From Candidatus Latescibacterota bacterium (lineage in GTDB: Bacteria; Latescibacterota; MVCY01), in the NCBI GenBank assembly GCA_030608245.1, contig JAUWEO010000059.1, forward strand, positions 1-8,890: a stretch of 8,890 nucleotides of DNA, read 5' to 3'. Made by a program: the position numbers and the translations under genes. Numbering within the stretch: position 1 is the stretch's first letter; every line of letters starts with the position of its first letter. Positions 1 to 5,654 of the stretch are shown here, in pieces. The notes beneath the pieces were generated by a model. The model was not told where the DNA came from. It made no database searches and saw only the letters and a list, made by a program, of their open reading frames with translations.

Positions 1-1
1 A

Positions 2-82
2 GCAACAAATCAGGAAGAAATCAAATTAGCCGATGTTTTTGAAAACAAGGTGGGACAGTCTGTACAAGACTATTTACTGTAA
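2..82 (+). CDS. C-terminal tail of an unidentified plus-strand protein (partial)
   Basis: An open frame enters from the left edge and ends at a TAA at 80-82, giving 26 residues that finish NKVGQSVQDYLL. The other two plus frames close within 14 codons. The composition (charged residues alternating with Ile/Leu/Val, ending in a hydrophobic helix-like tail) looks like a genuine protein C-terminus, but I do not recognise the family. It would be convergent with dnaB, whose stop lies 90 bases away. With only 26 codons visible, a chance open frame is a real possibility. Confidence 0.4.
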   Translation, partial: ATNQEEIKLADVFENKVGQSVQDYLL

Positions 83-172
83 TCCTCGGACCCGCAGTTT
101 CTTATCGCCGGCAATTTGGCTTCCATTGCCAACGATATCGAGAGTATAATAGGGCGAAGATAACCCTGAGAT
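83..172. other. Short convergent intergenic gap, no clear terminator
   Basis: This 90-base gap lies between the presumed plus-strand tail and the end of dnaB. It holds two mutually exclusive small hairpins: GGCAAT 110-115 with ATTGCC 125-130, and TTGGC 116-120 with GCCAA 128-132. There is also a 4-base AGGG/CCCT pairing (151-154 with 164-167) just past the dnaB stop. None has a long GC-rich stem followed by a T tract, so none is called as a terminator. Confidence 0.4.
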
Positions 173-1552
173 TTATCCGAATTCTGGGGCCAGGTTTTCA
201 AACTTGGCATACTTATCAATCCATGCCAGGCGAACCACACCAGTAGGGCCGTTCCGTTGTTTCCCTATGATTATTTCAGCCATCCCTTTGGTGGAATTAC
301 CGTCTTCATCTTCGGTTATCCCGTAGTGTGCGGCGCGGTAAACAAAGAGCACAACATCGGCGTCTTGCTCGATGGCTCCTGATTCTCGTAGATCAGCCAA
401 TTGGGGCCGCCGGCTGCCACCACGCATCTCCACCGCCCTGGAAAGCTGAGAGAGAGCCACTACCGGGATGTTTAGCTCTTTGGCCAATGCCTTCAGTGAC
501 CTGGATATTATGGAGATCTCCTGCTGGCGGTTCTCTGCCCGGGTGGGTCCAGTCATCAATTGCATATAGTCGATGATAATAAGTCCAACATTATTCTTTG
601 CCTGGAGTCTTCTGGCCTTCGCCCGCAATTCTAAAACCGTCAATCCCGGAGTATCATCGACAAATATCGGCGCTTCGGCCAGTTTCCCCACTGCCAGACT
701 CAGATTAGCCCAGGCTTGGTCAGGCAAACGGTGAGTTCTCATTAGATGGGAATCGACCCTGGCCTCAGAGCAGAGAAACCTCTGGGCCAGTTGATGGTTT
801 GCCAACTCCAAGCTAAATATCCCCACCGGTATTCCCTCTTCAACCGCCGCAGTTCTGGCAAGACAGAGTCCGAATGCACTCTTCCCCATAGATGGTCTCC
901 CGGCCACAATAATGAGGTCAGAGGACTGTAGTCCAGCGGTCAGCTCATCCAACCTCACAAACCCGGTAGGAATCCCGGTCACCGCTGTAGGTTTCTCATG
1001 TGACTTTTCGATAGCCTCAAAGGTCTCATGCAGGACAGGCTTTAAGGGAATAAATCCCTTCCTCAACCTTCTCTCCGAGAGGCTGAATATTCTCTGCTCG
1101 GACTGATCTACTATCTCAAACACATCCCCGGTATACTCATAGCATTCGGTAACTGTCTGGGTAGAAATGACTATAAGCTTACGTAACAGAGCCTTCTCCA
1201 AGACAATCTTGGCGTGGTATTCGATATTAGCTGAGGTGACCACTTCCGCTGTAAGCTGGGCTAAATAGAGTACTCCTCCTGTTTCCTCAAGCTGCTTTCT
1301 CTTCTTCAGTTCTTCGGCTACAGTAATCTGATCGGCTGCCTCGTTACGCTCAAAAAGGGCACAGATAGCCTGGAATATCCGGCGATGGGAACCATCGTAG
1401 AAGCAGTCTTCATCTAAGATTTCAACCGCCCTTCCGATAGCCTGGTTGTCAAGCAACATCGCCCCCAACACTGCCCGCTCCACATCTACAGCCTGGGGAG
1501 GGATCCGCTCATAGGTGGCCAGTTCTTGAGCCTTACTGTTTTGTCGTGCCAT
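173..1552 (-). CDS. dnaB: Replicative DNA helicase DnaB
   Basis: This is the hexameric 5'-3' replicative helicase that unwinds DNA at the fork and recruits primase. The 459 residues are full length for the family (about 450-470) and there is no intein. The N-terminal helical domain (about 15-118) contains PPQAVDVERAVLGAMLLD. After a linker, the RecA-like ATPase domain (about 190-455) carries Walker A GRPSMGKS (218-225), FSLEL with Glu248, Walker B LIIIDYMQL (324-332), the ALSQLSRAVE segment (366-375), the DLRESGAIEQDAD motif (387-399) and KQRNGPTG (431-438) with the presumed arginine finger Arg433. The ATG start gives the usual N-terminus and has AGGA ten bases upstream. It is separated from the uracil-DNA glycosylase gene by 95 bases, so it may be cotranscribed or have its own promoter. 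Identification is secure. Confidence 0.98.
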   Translation of the reverse strand: MARQNSKAQELATYERIPPQAVDVERAVLGAMLLDNQAIGRAVEILDEDCFYDGSHRRIFQAICALFERNEAADQITVAEELKKRKQLEETGGVLYLAQLTAEVVTSANIEYHAKIVLEKALLRKLIVISTQTVTECYEYTGDVFEIVDQSEQRIFSLSERRLRKGFIPLKPVLHETFEAIEKSHEKPTAVTGIPTGFVRLDELTAGLQSSDLIIVAGRPSMGKSAFGLCLARTAAVEEGIPVGIFSLELANHQLAQRFLCSEARVDSHLMRTHRLPDQAWANLSLAVGKLAEAPIFVDDTPGLTVLELRAKARRLQAKNNVGLIIIDYMQLMTGPTRAENRQQEISIISRSLKALAKELNIPVVALSQLSRAVEMRGGSRRPQLADLRESGAIEQDADVVLFVYRAAHYGITEDEDGNSTKGMAEIIIGKQRNGPTGVVRLAWIDKYAKFENLAPEFG

Positions 1553-1647
1553 TTTACTCTTTTCCTATTCCTGATTATCCATAGATCTCAAGAATTACCA
1601 TACAATGGAACTCCCATCCACTAGAAAAGCTCCTATAACACAATAAC
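1553..1647 (-). other. Leader region between udg and dnaB
   Basis: At 95 bases this is the longest gap between minus-strand genes in the window. Reading toward dnaB it holds an AGGAG (1630-1634) eight bases before GTG at 1621, opening an eight-codon frame that ends in TAA at 1597-1595. Farther on it has a near-consensus DnaA box (plus strand TTATCCATA, 1575-1583) and the dnaB ribosome binding site AGGA (1563-1566). I find no convincing -35/-10 pair and no terminator. Confidence 0.4.
1595..1621 (-). CDS. Possible eight-codon leader ORF upstream of dnaB
   Basis: A GTG at 1621 is preceded at optimal distance (eight bases) by AGGAG and opens the frame MDGSSIVW followed by TAA. It lies wholly inside the udg-dnaB gap and ends 42 bases before the dnaB ATG. 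It could be a translated leader peptide, but a start-plus-stop this short arises easily by chance and I know of no such leader in front of dnaB. The ribosome binding site is the only positive evidence. Confidence 0.15.
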   Translation of the reverse strand: MDGSSIVW

Positions 1648-2334
1648 TTAAGTAATCACTACCCCATCATACTCCTTGCGCAAGAACTTCATATCCTCCC
1701 AGGTGGGCCGCTTGTAGTGCGGATTTCTTAGCAGAGCGGCAGGATGATAGGTGACAATCAATTTTATTCCTTGGTAGGAGTGTAACTTCCCCCGTAATGC
1801 CGAAAGAGATGCGGTCGTCTTAAGTAGTGTCTGGGCCGCTATTCTACCCAAGGCACAGATTATCCTCGGATTAATCAGCTCTATCTGCTGCTTGAGGTAG
1901 GGCTCACAATGCCCTATCTCATCGGGTAAGGGGTCTCTGTTCTCCGGAGGACGGCACTTAAGTATGTTGGCTATGTAGACATCTTCTCGGCTCATTTTGA
2001 TCGATTCTACAATCTTGGTCAAAAGCTGTCCGCATCTGCCTACAAAAGGCTTGCCCTGTAGGTCTTCATCTCTGCCCGGCGCTTCCCCAATAAACATCAC
2101 CCCCGCATCCTCCCTGCCCTCACCGAAAACCAAGTTGGTTCTGCTCTGAGCAAGTCCGCACCGCTGACAGTCCTTAATTAGATCATAAAATCGCTCCAGC
2201 GACTCTGGCCCCTTCAATTCTGGCTCCTCACTCAGTCCCTTGGCAACCCAACTTTCCTCACCCATTTCTATCCTTTGATCAATAAAGGTCTTCAGCATCT
2301 GAACAGTCTCTAATATCTCTGTCGACTGGCCCAT
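1648..2334 (-). CDS. Uracil-DNA glycosylase, family 4 (Fe-S type)
   Basis: This enzyme excises uracil from DNA, produced by cytosine deamination or dUMP incorporation, and so starts base excision repair. The 228-residue protein has the family 4 signatures: GEAPGRDED (83-91), KPFVGR (95-100) and the C-terminal HPAALLRNP (197-205). Four cysteines are placed to hold the 4Fe-4S cluster: Cys56 and Cys59 (C-x2-C), then Cys127 and Cys143 (C-x15-C). The first 45 residues are a charged helical extension of the kind often seen in bacterial members. ATG at 2334 has GAGGGA six bases upstream and lies 15 bases past the coaBC stop, so the two are almost certainly cotranscribed. The family is often annotated as phage SPO1 DNA polymerase-related; the four-cysteine pattern separates it from the cluster-free family 1 Ung enzymes. 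Confidence 0.95.
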   Translation of the reverse strand: MGQSTEILETVQMLKTFIDQRIEMGEESWVAKGLSEEPELKGPESLERFYDLIKDCQRCGLAQSRTNLVFGEGREDAGVMFIGEAPGRDEDLQGKPFVGRCGQLLTKIVESIKMSREDVYIANILKCRPPENRDPLPDEIGHCEPYLKQQIELINPRIICALGRIAAQTLLKTTASLSALRGKLHSYQGIKLIVTYHPAALLRNPHYKRPTWEDMKFLRKEYDGVVIT

Positions 2335-2349
2335 TTTTCATCCCTCGAC

Positions 2350-3591
2350 TCAGGAGGTTTTCTCCTCCTTTGGTCCCTTAGTCCTGACAAGCCCGACCAC
2401 CCTGTCCAAGATTCCCCGGGCAACCTCCAGCTTGCTCATCTGAGAAAGCCGCTCTGTTTTCCCATCGGCACCAAGAACAGTCACCTGATTGGCATCCGCC
2501 CCCAAGGCAGTCGGGGCATTCAGTACAATAAAGTCAAGCCCTTTGCTCTTCAGCTTCCGGCGGGCGTTGGCCAGGCCATCTTCTGTCTCTAAGGCAAATC
2601 CCCCCACAATCTTATCTCCTTTCAAGGGCTTGATCTCAAGGAGTATGTCAGGGGTTTTCTCCAGCTCCAGCAGCAGGCCTTCTTGTTTCTTGATCTTGCT
2701 GGCTGCCTTATCTCGAGGACGGAAGTCCGCCACCGCCGCCGCCATAAGCAGAACATCAGATCGGGGAAACCACTGCTTCACCTCCCGGCTCATCTGTTCA
2801 GCACTGCGGACAGAGATGAGGCGAACCCCCAGAGGAGAAGGCAACCGGGAAGGACCGCTGATCAGGTTAACATCGGCTCCTCGCCTTTTGGCCTCAGAAG
2901 CCAAGGCATATCCCATCTTACCCGTGGAACGATTGGTGAGAAATCGTACCGGGTCTAAGTCCTCTTCTGTCCTGCCCGCGGTTACCAAGACTTTCTTGCT
3001 GGAGAGTTCTGACGAGGAATTCAGCAGCTCTTCTATGGCTGCCAAGATCGTCTTTATCGGTGCCAATCGTCCTTTACCTATCCCTCCGCAGGCTAATTCT
3101 CCCACCTCTGGTTCAACAAATTGATAGCCATACTGGCGGAGCCGGGAGATATTTGCCGTCAGAATCGGATTGCTGTACATAGCGGCGTTCATGGCTGGGG
3201 CAAAGAGCACCGGGGCCTCTGTTGCCATAATCACGGTCGCCAACAGCTCGTCGGCTATTCCAGCCGCCACCTTTCCAATGATATTCGCAGTGGCAGGGGC
3301 CACTACCAGAAGGTCTGCCCACTGAGCGAGAGAGATATGAAGAACCTGTGGCCTCCTGGCAGTAGGGAAAAACTCACTGGCCACCGGCCTGCCCGAGAGA
3401 GTCTCCAGGGTAAGAGGAGTAATAAACTCAGTGGCAGCTGGAGTCATAACTACTGTCACTTCGTATCCCTGTTGCCTTAACTTTCTCACCAGTTCTGCCG
3501 ACTTATAGGCTGCAATAGAACCGGTGATGCCCACTATGATTTTTCTGGCATTCAGAGGTTCTACTCCCCTTTCTCCGTCGGAAAGACACAT
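2350..3591 (-). CDS. coaBC: Bifunctional phosphopantothenate-cysteine ligase / phosphopantothenoylcysteine decarboxylase
   Basis: CoaBC performs two consecutive steps of coenzyme A synthesis: ligation of 4'-phosphopantothenate to cysteine using CTP, then FMN-dependent decarboxylation to 4'-phosphopantetheine. The flavoprotein CoaC domain comes first (about 17-185): GITGSIAAYK (21-30), the catalytic His85 in VLHISLAQWAD, the PAMN motif (132-135) and the active-site Cys168 in ACGGIGKGRLA. The CoaB domain (about 199-400) shows VTAGRTEEDLDPVRF (203-217), Asn220 in TNRSTGKMG, AAAVADFRP and the lysines at 299-302. The length of 413 is typical. ATG at 3591 lies inside rpoZ (31-base overlap) and has GAGGG nine bases upstream, which supports this start even though it adds about 16 residues before the conserved core. 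The udg gene follows after 15 bases. Confidence 0.97.
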   Translation of the reverse strand: MCLSDGERGVEPLNARKIIVGITGSIAAYKSAELVRKLRQQGYEVTVVMTPAATEFITPLTLETLSGRPVASEFFPTARRPQVLHISLAQWADLLVVAPATANIIGKVAAGIADELLATVIMATEAPVLFAPAMNAAMYSNPILTANISRLRQYGYQFVEPEVGELACGGIGKGRLAPIKTILAAIEELLNSSSELSSKKVLVTAGRTEEDLDPVRFLTNRSTGKMGYALASEAKRRGADVNLISGPSRLPSPLGVRLISVRSAEQMSREVKQWFPRSDVLLMAAAVADFRPRDKAASKIKKQEGLLLELEKTPDILLEIKPLKGDKIVGGFALETEDGLANARRKLKSKGLDFIVLNAPTALGADANQVTVLGADGKTERLSQMSKLEVARGILDRVVGLVRTKGPKEEKTS

Positions 3592-3779
3592 TTTATTTTT
3601 CCCTCAGCAAATTCTTCTAAGGCCTGGATGGTTGGCTTTACCTCTTTTCCTGCAGATTCCTCTGTTCCTGGCTCTCCCTTAAGTTCACTTAACATTTCAG
3701 CTCTCTTCGCCGCTGTTATTGCTACCTCGTACAGATTAGCTCCGCTCTTCTCTAACTTCTCAACAGGAATCACCGCCAT
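3561..3779 (-). CDS. rpoZ: DNA-directed RNA polymerase omega subunit
   Basis: Omega is the small subunit that assists folding and assembly of the beta-prime subunit of RNA polymerase. The 72-residue protein carries both conserved blocks: NLYEVAITAAKRAEML (15-30) and VKPTIQALEEFAEGKI (47-62), the latter being the usual KPTxxALEEIAEGK signature. ATG at 3779 is preceded by GGAG at good spacing. The gene sits between gmk (31-base gap) and coaBC (31-base overlap), the classic gmk-rpoZ-coaBC order, which confirms the assignment of such a short protein. Confidence 0.95.
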   Translation of the reverse strand: MAVIPVEKLEKSGANLYEVAITAAKRAEMLSELKGEPGTEESAGKEVKPTIQALEEFAEGKIKCVFPTEKGE

Positions 3780-3810
3780 ATTTTCTCCATTGATTTTATG
3801 GTCCAGAAAA

Positions 3811-4407
3811 TTAAGGAGTTATTGAATACTGCACTCTTTTAGTTCGACATCTCTCCGCCTCCAGAACGGCCTGGAGTTGTCTAACGGCCGTGTCCAGGTC
3901 ATCGTTGATAATCAGATAATCATATCCAGGGATTTTGGCCACTTCTCGAAGCGCATCTTGTAGCTTTCGTCTGATCAACTCTTCAGAGTCTGTCCCTCTG
4001 TTTCTCAGTCTCTGTTCTAAGTTCTCCAGTGATGGGGGGGCAATGAAAACTGTCACACAGTCGGGGAACTCCTCTTTGACCCGCATTGTCCCTTGGACAT
4101 CAATATCTAAGATGATGAATCCGCCCTGCTGGATGACCTGTACAACAGGTGCTCTGGGAGTGGCATACATAAATCCGTGGACTTCTGCCCATTCGACAAA
4201 CTCCCCTCTTTCAACCCTCTGTTTGAACTCCTTCTCCGAGACAAAGAAGTAATCCTTACCCTCCTTTTCTCCAAAACGCTTGGGACGCGTAGTAACAGAG
4301 GTTGAGTATCTTATCGTCTCGTCTTGTGGCACTACTCTTCGTACAATCGTTGTCCGTCCCGCCCCAGAAGGAGAGGAGACAACAACCATCAGACCCTCAC
4401 TATTCAA
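3811..4407 (-). CDS. gmk: Guanylate kinase with an altered P-loop
   Basis: Guanylate kinase converts GMP plus ATP to GDP plus ADP in the cytosol and is essential for GTP and dGTP supply. The 198-residue protein has the GMP-binding elements SVTTRPKR (37-44), Tyr53 in GKDYFF, FVEWAEVHG (70-78), YATP (81-84) and LDIDVQG (100-106), and the lid/C-terminal motifs PPSLENLEQRLRNRGTD (124-140) and YDYLIINDDL (162-171). The Walker A loop reads SSPSGAGRTT (11-20), so Arg18 (codon CGG) stands where the family has Lys. The start is TTG at 4407, two bases after the remA stop, with AAAAGGAG eight bases upstream; an ATG six codons in has only a close-spaced GAGGG. The remaining motifs are intact, so the gene does not look like a decayed copy. 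Confidence 0.95.
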   Translation of the reverse strand: MNSEGLMVVVSSPSGAGRTTIVRRVVPQDETIRYSTSVTTRPKRFGEKEGKDYFFVSEKEFKQRVERGEFVEWAEVHGFMYATPRAPVVQVIQQGGFIILDIDVQGTMRVKEEFPDCVTVFIAPPSLENLEQRLRNRGTDSEELIRRKLQDALREVAKIPGYDYLIINDDLDTAVRQLQAVLEAERCRTKRVQYSITP

Positions 4408-4409
4408 AA

Positions 4410-4673
4410 TCAGGACTCCTTTTCCTCTGGGAAATCATCATTCAGCCGCTGGGCAATAGTCTCGGTTCCCACGGCAGAAAGCACTACATGGTTGCTGTCG
4501 GTCACTATTATCGCCCGAGTGCGCCTGCCATGGGAAGCATCAACTAACCTACCTTCTTCTCTTGCTGCCTCCCTTAATCTCCTCACCGGGCTGGAATCGG
4601 GGGCAATCACTGCAATAACCCGCTGTTTAGCAACTACGCCTCCAAACCCAATGTTAATAAAGACTGCTCCCAA
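4410..4673 (-). CDS. remA: RemA-like DNA-binding regulator (DUF370)
   Basis: RemA of Bacillus subtilis is a small DNA-binding protein that activates extracellular matrix and osmoprotection genes; homologues are widespread next to gmk and rpoZ. From the proposed start this protein has 87 residues, near the family's usual size, and aligns along its length: FINIGFGGVV (5-14), the KQR that matches the family NR/QR position, APDSSPVRRL, the HGRRTRAIIV segment with its invariant GRRTR, TDSNHVVLSAV and ETIAQRL. The start is TTG at 4673 because a 12-base perfect anti-Shine-Dalgarno match (4678-4689) lies at ideal spacing before it. A longer frame from TTG at 4709 would translate through that site and add 12 residues absent from the family. 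Its stop is two bases before the gmk start, so translation is probably coupled. Its target genes cannot be read from the sequence. Confidence 0.92.
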   Translation of the reverse strand: MGAVFINIGFGGVVAKQRVIAVIAPDSSPVRRLREAAREEGRLVDASHGRRTRAIIVTDSNHVVLSAVGTETIAQRLNDDFPEEKES

Positions 4674-4677
4674 AAGA

Positions 4678-4689
4678 ATCACCTCCTTT
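4678..4689 (-). promoter_or_regulatory. Exceptionally strong Shine-Dalgarno site for remA
   Basis: The minus strand reads AAAGGAGGTGAT, complementary over 12 bases to the usual 3' end of bacterial 16S rRNA. AGGAGG is eight bases from TTG at 4673, which fixes the remA start there. It is the longest such match I see in the window. Confidence 0.85.
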
Positions 4690-4721
4690 TTAGCACCCTC
4701 AGAGGGCAACCGAAAGGCAAT

Positions 4722-5591
4722 TTACTCAACATTCTGTATCTGTTCCCGGATTTTTTCTACCTCCTCTTTTATCTTTATCACTAAGTGGGAGATAGAAGCA
4801 TCGTTTACCTTTGCCCCTACAGTATTCGCCTCCCGATTGATCTCCTGAAGCAGAAAATCGAGCTTTCTGCCCATCGGGCTTTTTTCACTTAGAGTCTTTA
4901 AGAACTGGGCATTGTGGCTGTGTAGCCGGATGCATTCCTCAGTGATATCGGTTCTGGCAGCAATGAGGGCCACTTCCATCGCCAATCGCTGTTCATCTAT
5001 CTTCCCGGAAGGAAGGAGGGATTGCAGTTTAGCAGCCAACTTCTCCCGTTGCTGTTCGACCTGTAAAGGGGCAAGCTTCTCGATCTCTCGTACGATTTCA
5101 TCTACCAGCTGTATCCGCTCAACTATATCCTGGCAAATCTTTTCCCCCTCGGTCTCCCGCATTTTTCGATGCTCACCTAAGGCCACCTGGCAAACCCTCT
5201 GAATCAATCTCCACAGGGAATCAGGGATAGCCTCATCCGTTTTGTCCACAACCACGCCTGGCAATGTGGCAAGAAGGGCAATATCTACTTCGCCTTCTAA
5301 ATGTAGGGTATTCTTCAGCTCAAGCAGACTATCTCGGTATGCTTCAGCCAGGGAAAGGTCGGGTGCCAGAGATGATTTCCTTTCCGATTCCCAGCTTACA
5401 GTTACCTCTACCCTACCCCGGACAATATGACGCTGGACAAGCTCTGTGACTCTCCATTCCAGTGGAGCCAGCAGTTTAGGCAACCGGACAGTGACCGTAC
5501 AAAATCGATTGTTCACCGATCTCACTTCTACCCAAACCCTGCTGCCCTTTTCCTCCACCTCTGCCCTTCCAAATCCCGTCATACTCAACAT
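4722..5591 (-). CDS. yicC: YicC family endoribonuclease / RNase adaptor
   Basis: YicC (YloC in Bacillus) is a cytosolic stress-related protein; the E. coli protein has been linked to small-RNA degradation and reported to have endoribonuclease activity. The 289 residues match the family in length and domains. The N-terminal YicC-like domain has the diagnostic SMTGFGRAE at residue 3, EVRSVNNRF (22-30) and RGRVEV (58-63). A long helical middle contains MRETEGEKI (144-152). The C-terminal DUF1732 region has DITEECIRLHSHNAQF (215-230), GRKLDFLLQEINREANT (241-257) and ends IREQIQNVE. ATG at 5591 is supported by AAAGGAAGGA six bases upstream. It is the first gene of the housekeeping block, just after a promoter-like sequence, and remA follows after 48 bases. 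The molecular role in this organism is inferred from the family. Confidence 0.95.
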   Translation of the reverse strand: MLSMTGFGRAEVEEKGSRVWVEVRSVNNRFCTVTVRLPKLLAPLEWRVTELVQRHIVRGRVEVTVSWESERKSSLAPDLSLAEAYRDSLLELKNTLHLEGEVDIALLATLPGVVVDKTDEAIPDSLWRLIQRVCQVALGEHRKMRETEGEKICQDIVERIQLVDEIVREIEKLAPLQVEQQREKLAAKLQSLLPSGKIDEQRLAMEVALIAARTDITEECIRLHSHNAQFLKTLSEKSPMGRKLDFLLQEINREANTVGAKVNDASISHLVIKIKEEVEKIREQIQNVE

Positions 5592-5597
5592 ACCAAA

Positions 5598-5607
5598 TCC
5601 TTCCTTT
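5598..5607 (-). promoter_or_regulatory. Shine-Dalgarno site for yicC
   Basis: The minus strand reads AAAGGAAGGA, ending six bases before ATG at 5591. It favours this ATG over the in-frame ATG three codons later (5582). Confidence 0.6.
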
Positions 5608-5617
5608 GAATAACTAA

Positions 5618-5646
5618 AACTTACTACATTTCGCTTCCCTTGTCAA
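5618..5646 (-). promoter_or_regulatory. Candidate sigma-70-type promoter of the yicC-remA-gmk-rpoZ block
   Basis: In the 63-base gap after the methyltransferase gene, the minus strand has a perfect -35 hexamer TTGACA (5646-5641), a 17-base spacer, then TAAGTT (5623-5618) in the -10 position. The -10 box matches the consensus at only three of six positions. Its location, directly upstream of the yicC ribosome binding site and at a change from polysaccharide to housekeeping genes, is what makes it credible. Confidence 0.4.
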
Positions 5647-5654
5647 ACTAAAAA

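Noticed and set aside
110..132. Possible bidirectional terminator between the left-edge frame and dnaB
   Set aside because: The two hairpins have 5-6 base-pair stems, are mutually exclusive, and neither is followed by a T tract on either strand.
80..140. An 18-codon minus-strand ATG frame downstream of dnaB
   Set aside because: No Shine-Dalgarno site was seen, it is very short, and it overlaps the more protein-like plus-strand tail.
173..1552. Intein or insertion in dnaB
   Set aside because: Inteins are known in dnaB, so I looked; the Walker and arginine-finger regions are continuous and the length is normal.
2935..2985. CoaB domain reads TAGRTEED where many homologues have TAGGT or TAGPT
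   Set aside because: The position is variable in the family; the neighbouring DPVRF, Asn220 and TGKMG are intact, so loss of function is unlikely.
2489..3124. A 211-codon open frame on the plus strand opposite coaBC
   Set aside because: It lies wholly opposite a well-conserved CoaBC frame, is Ser/Arg/Pro-rich with no recognisable motif, and has the composition expected of an antisense shadow.
4674..4709. Longer remA frame starting at TTG 4709
   Set aside because: It would translate through a perfect 12-base Shine-Dalgarno site, lacks its own ribosome binding site, and adds residues outside the family's conserved core.
4324..4848. A 174-codon plus-strand open frame opposite gmk, remA and yicC
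   Set aside because: It runs antisense across three conserved genes and both of their junctions; its Ser/Thr-rich translation has no domain signal.
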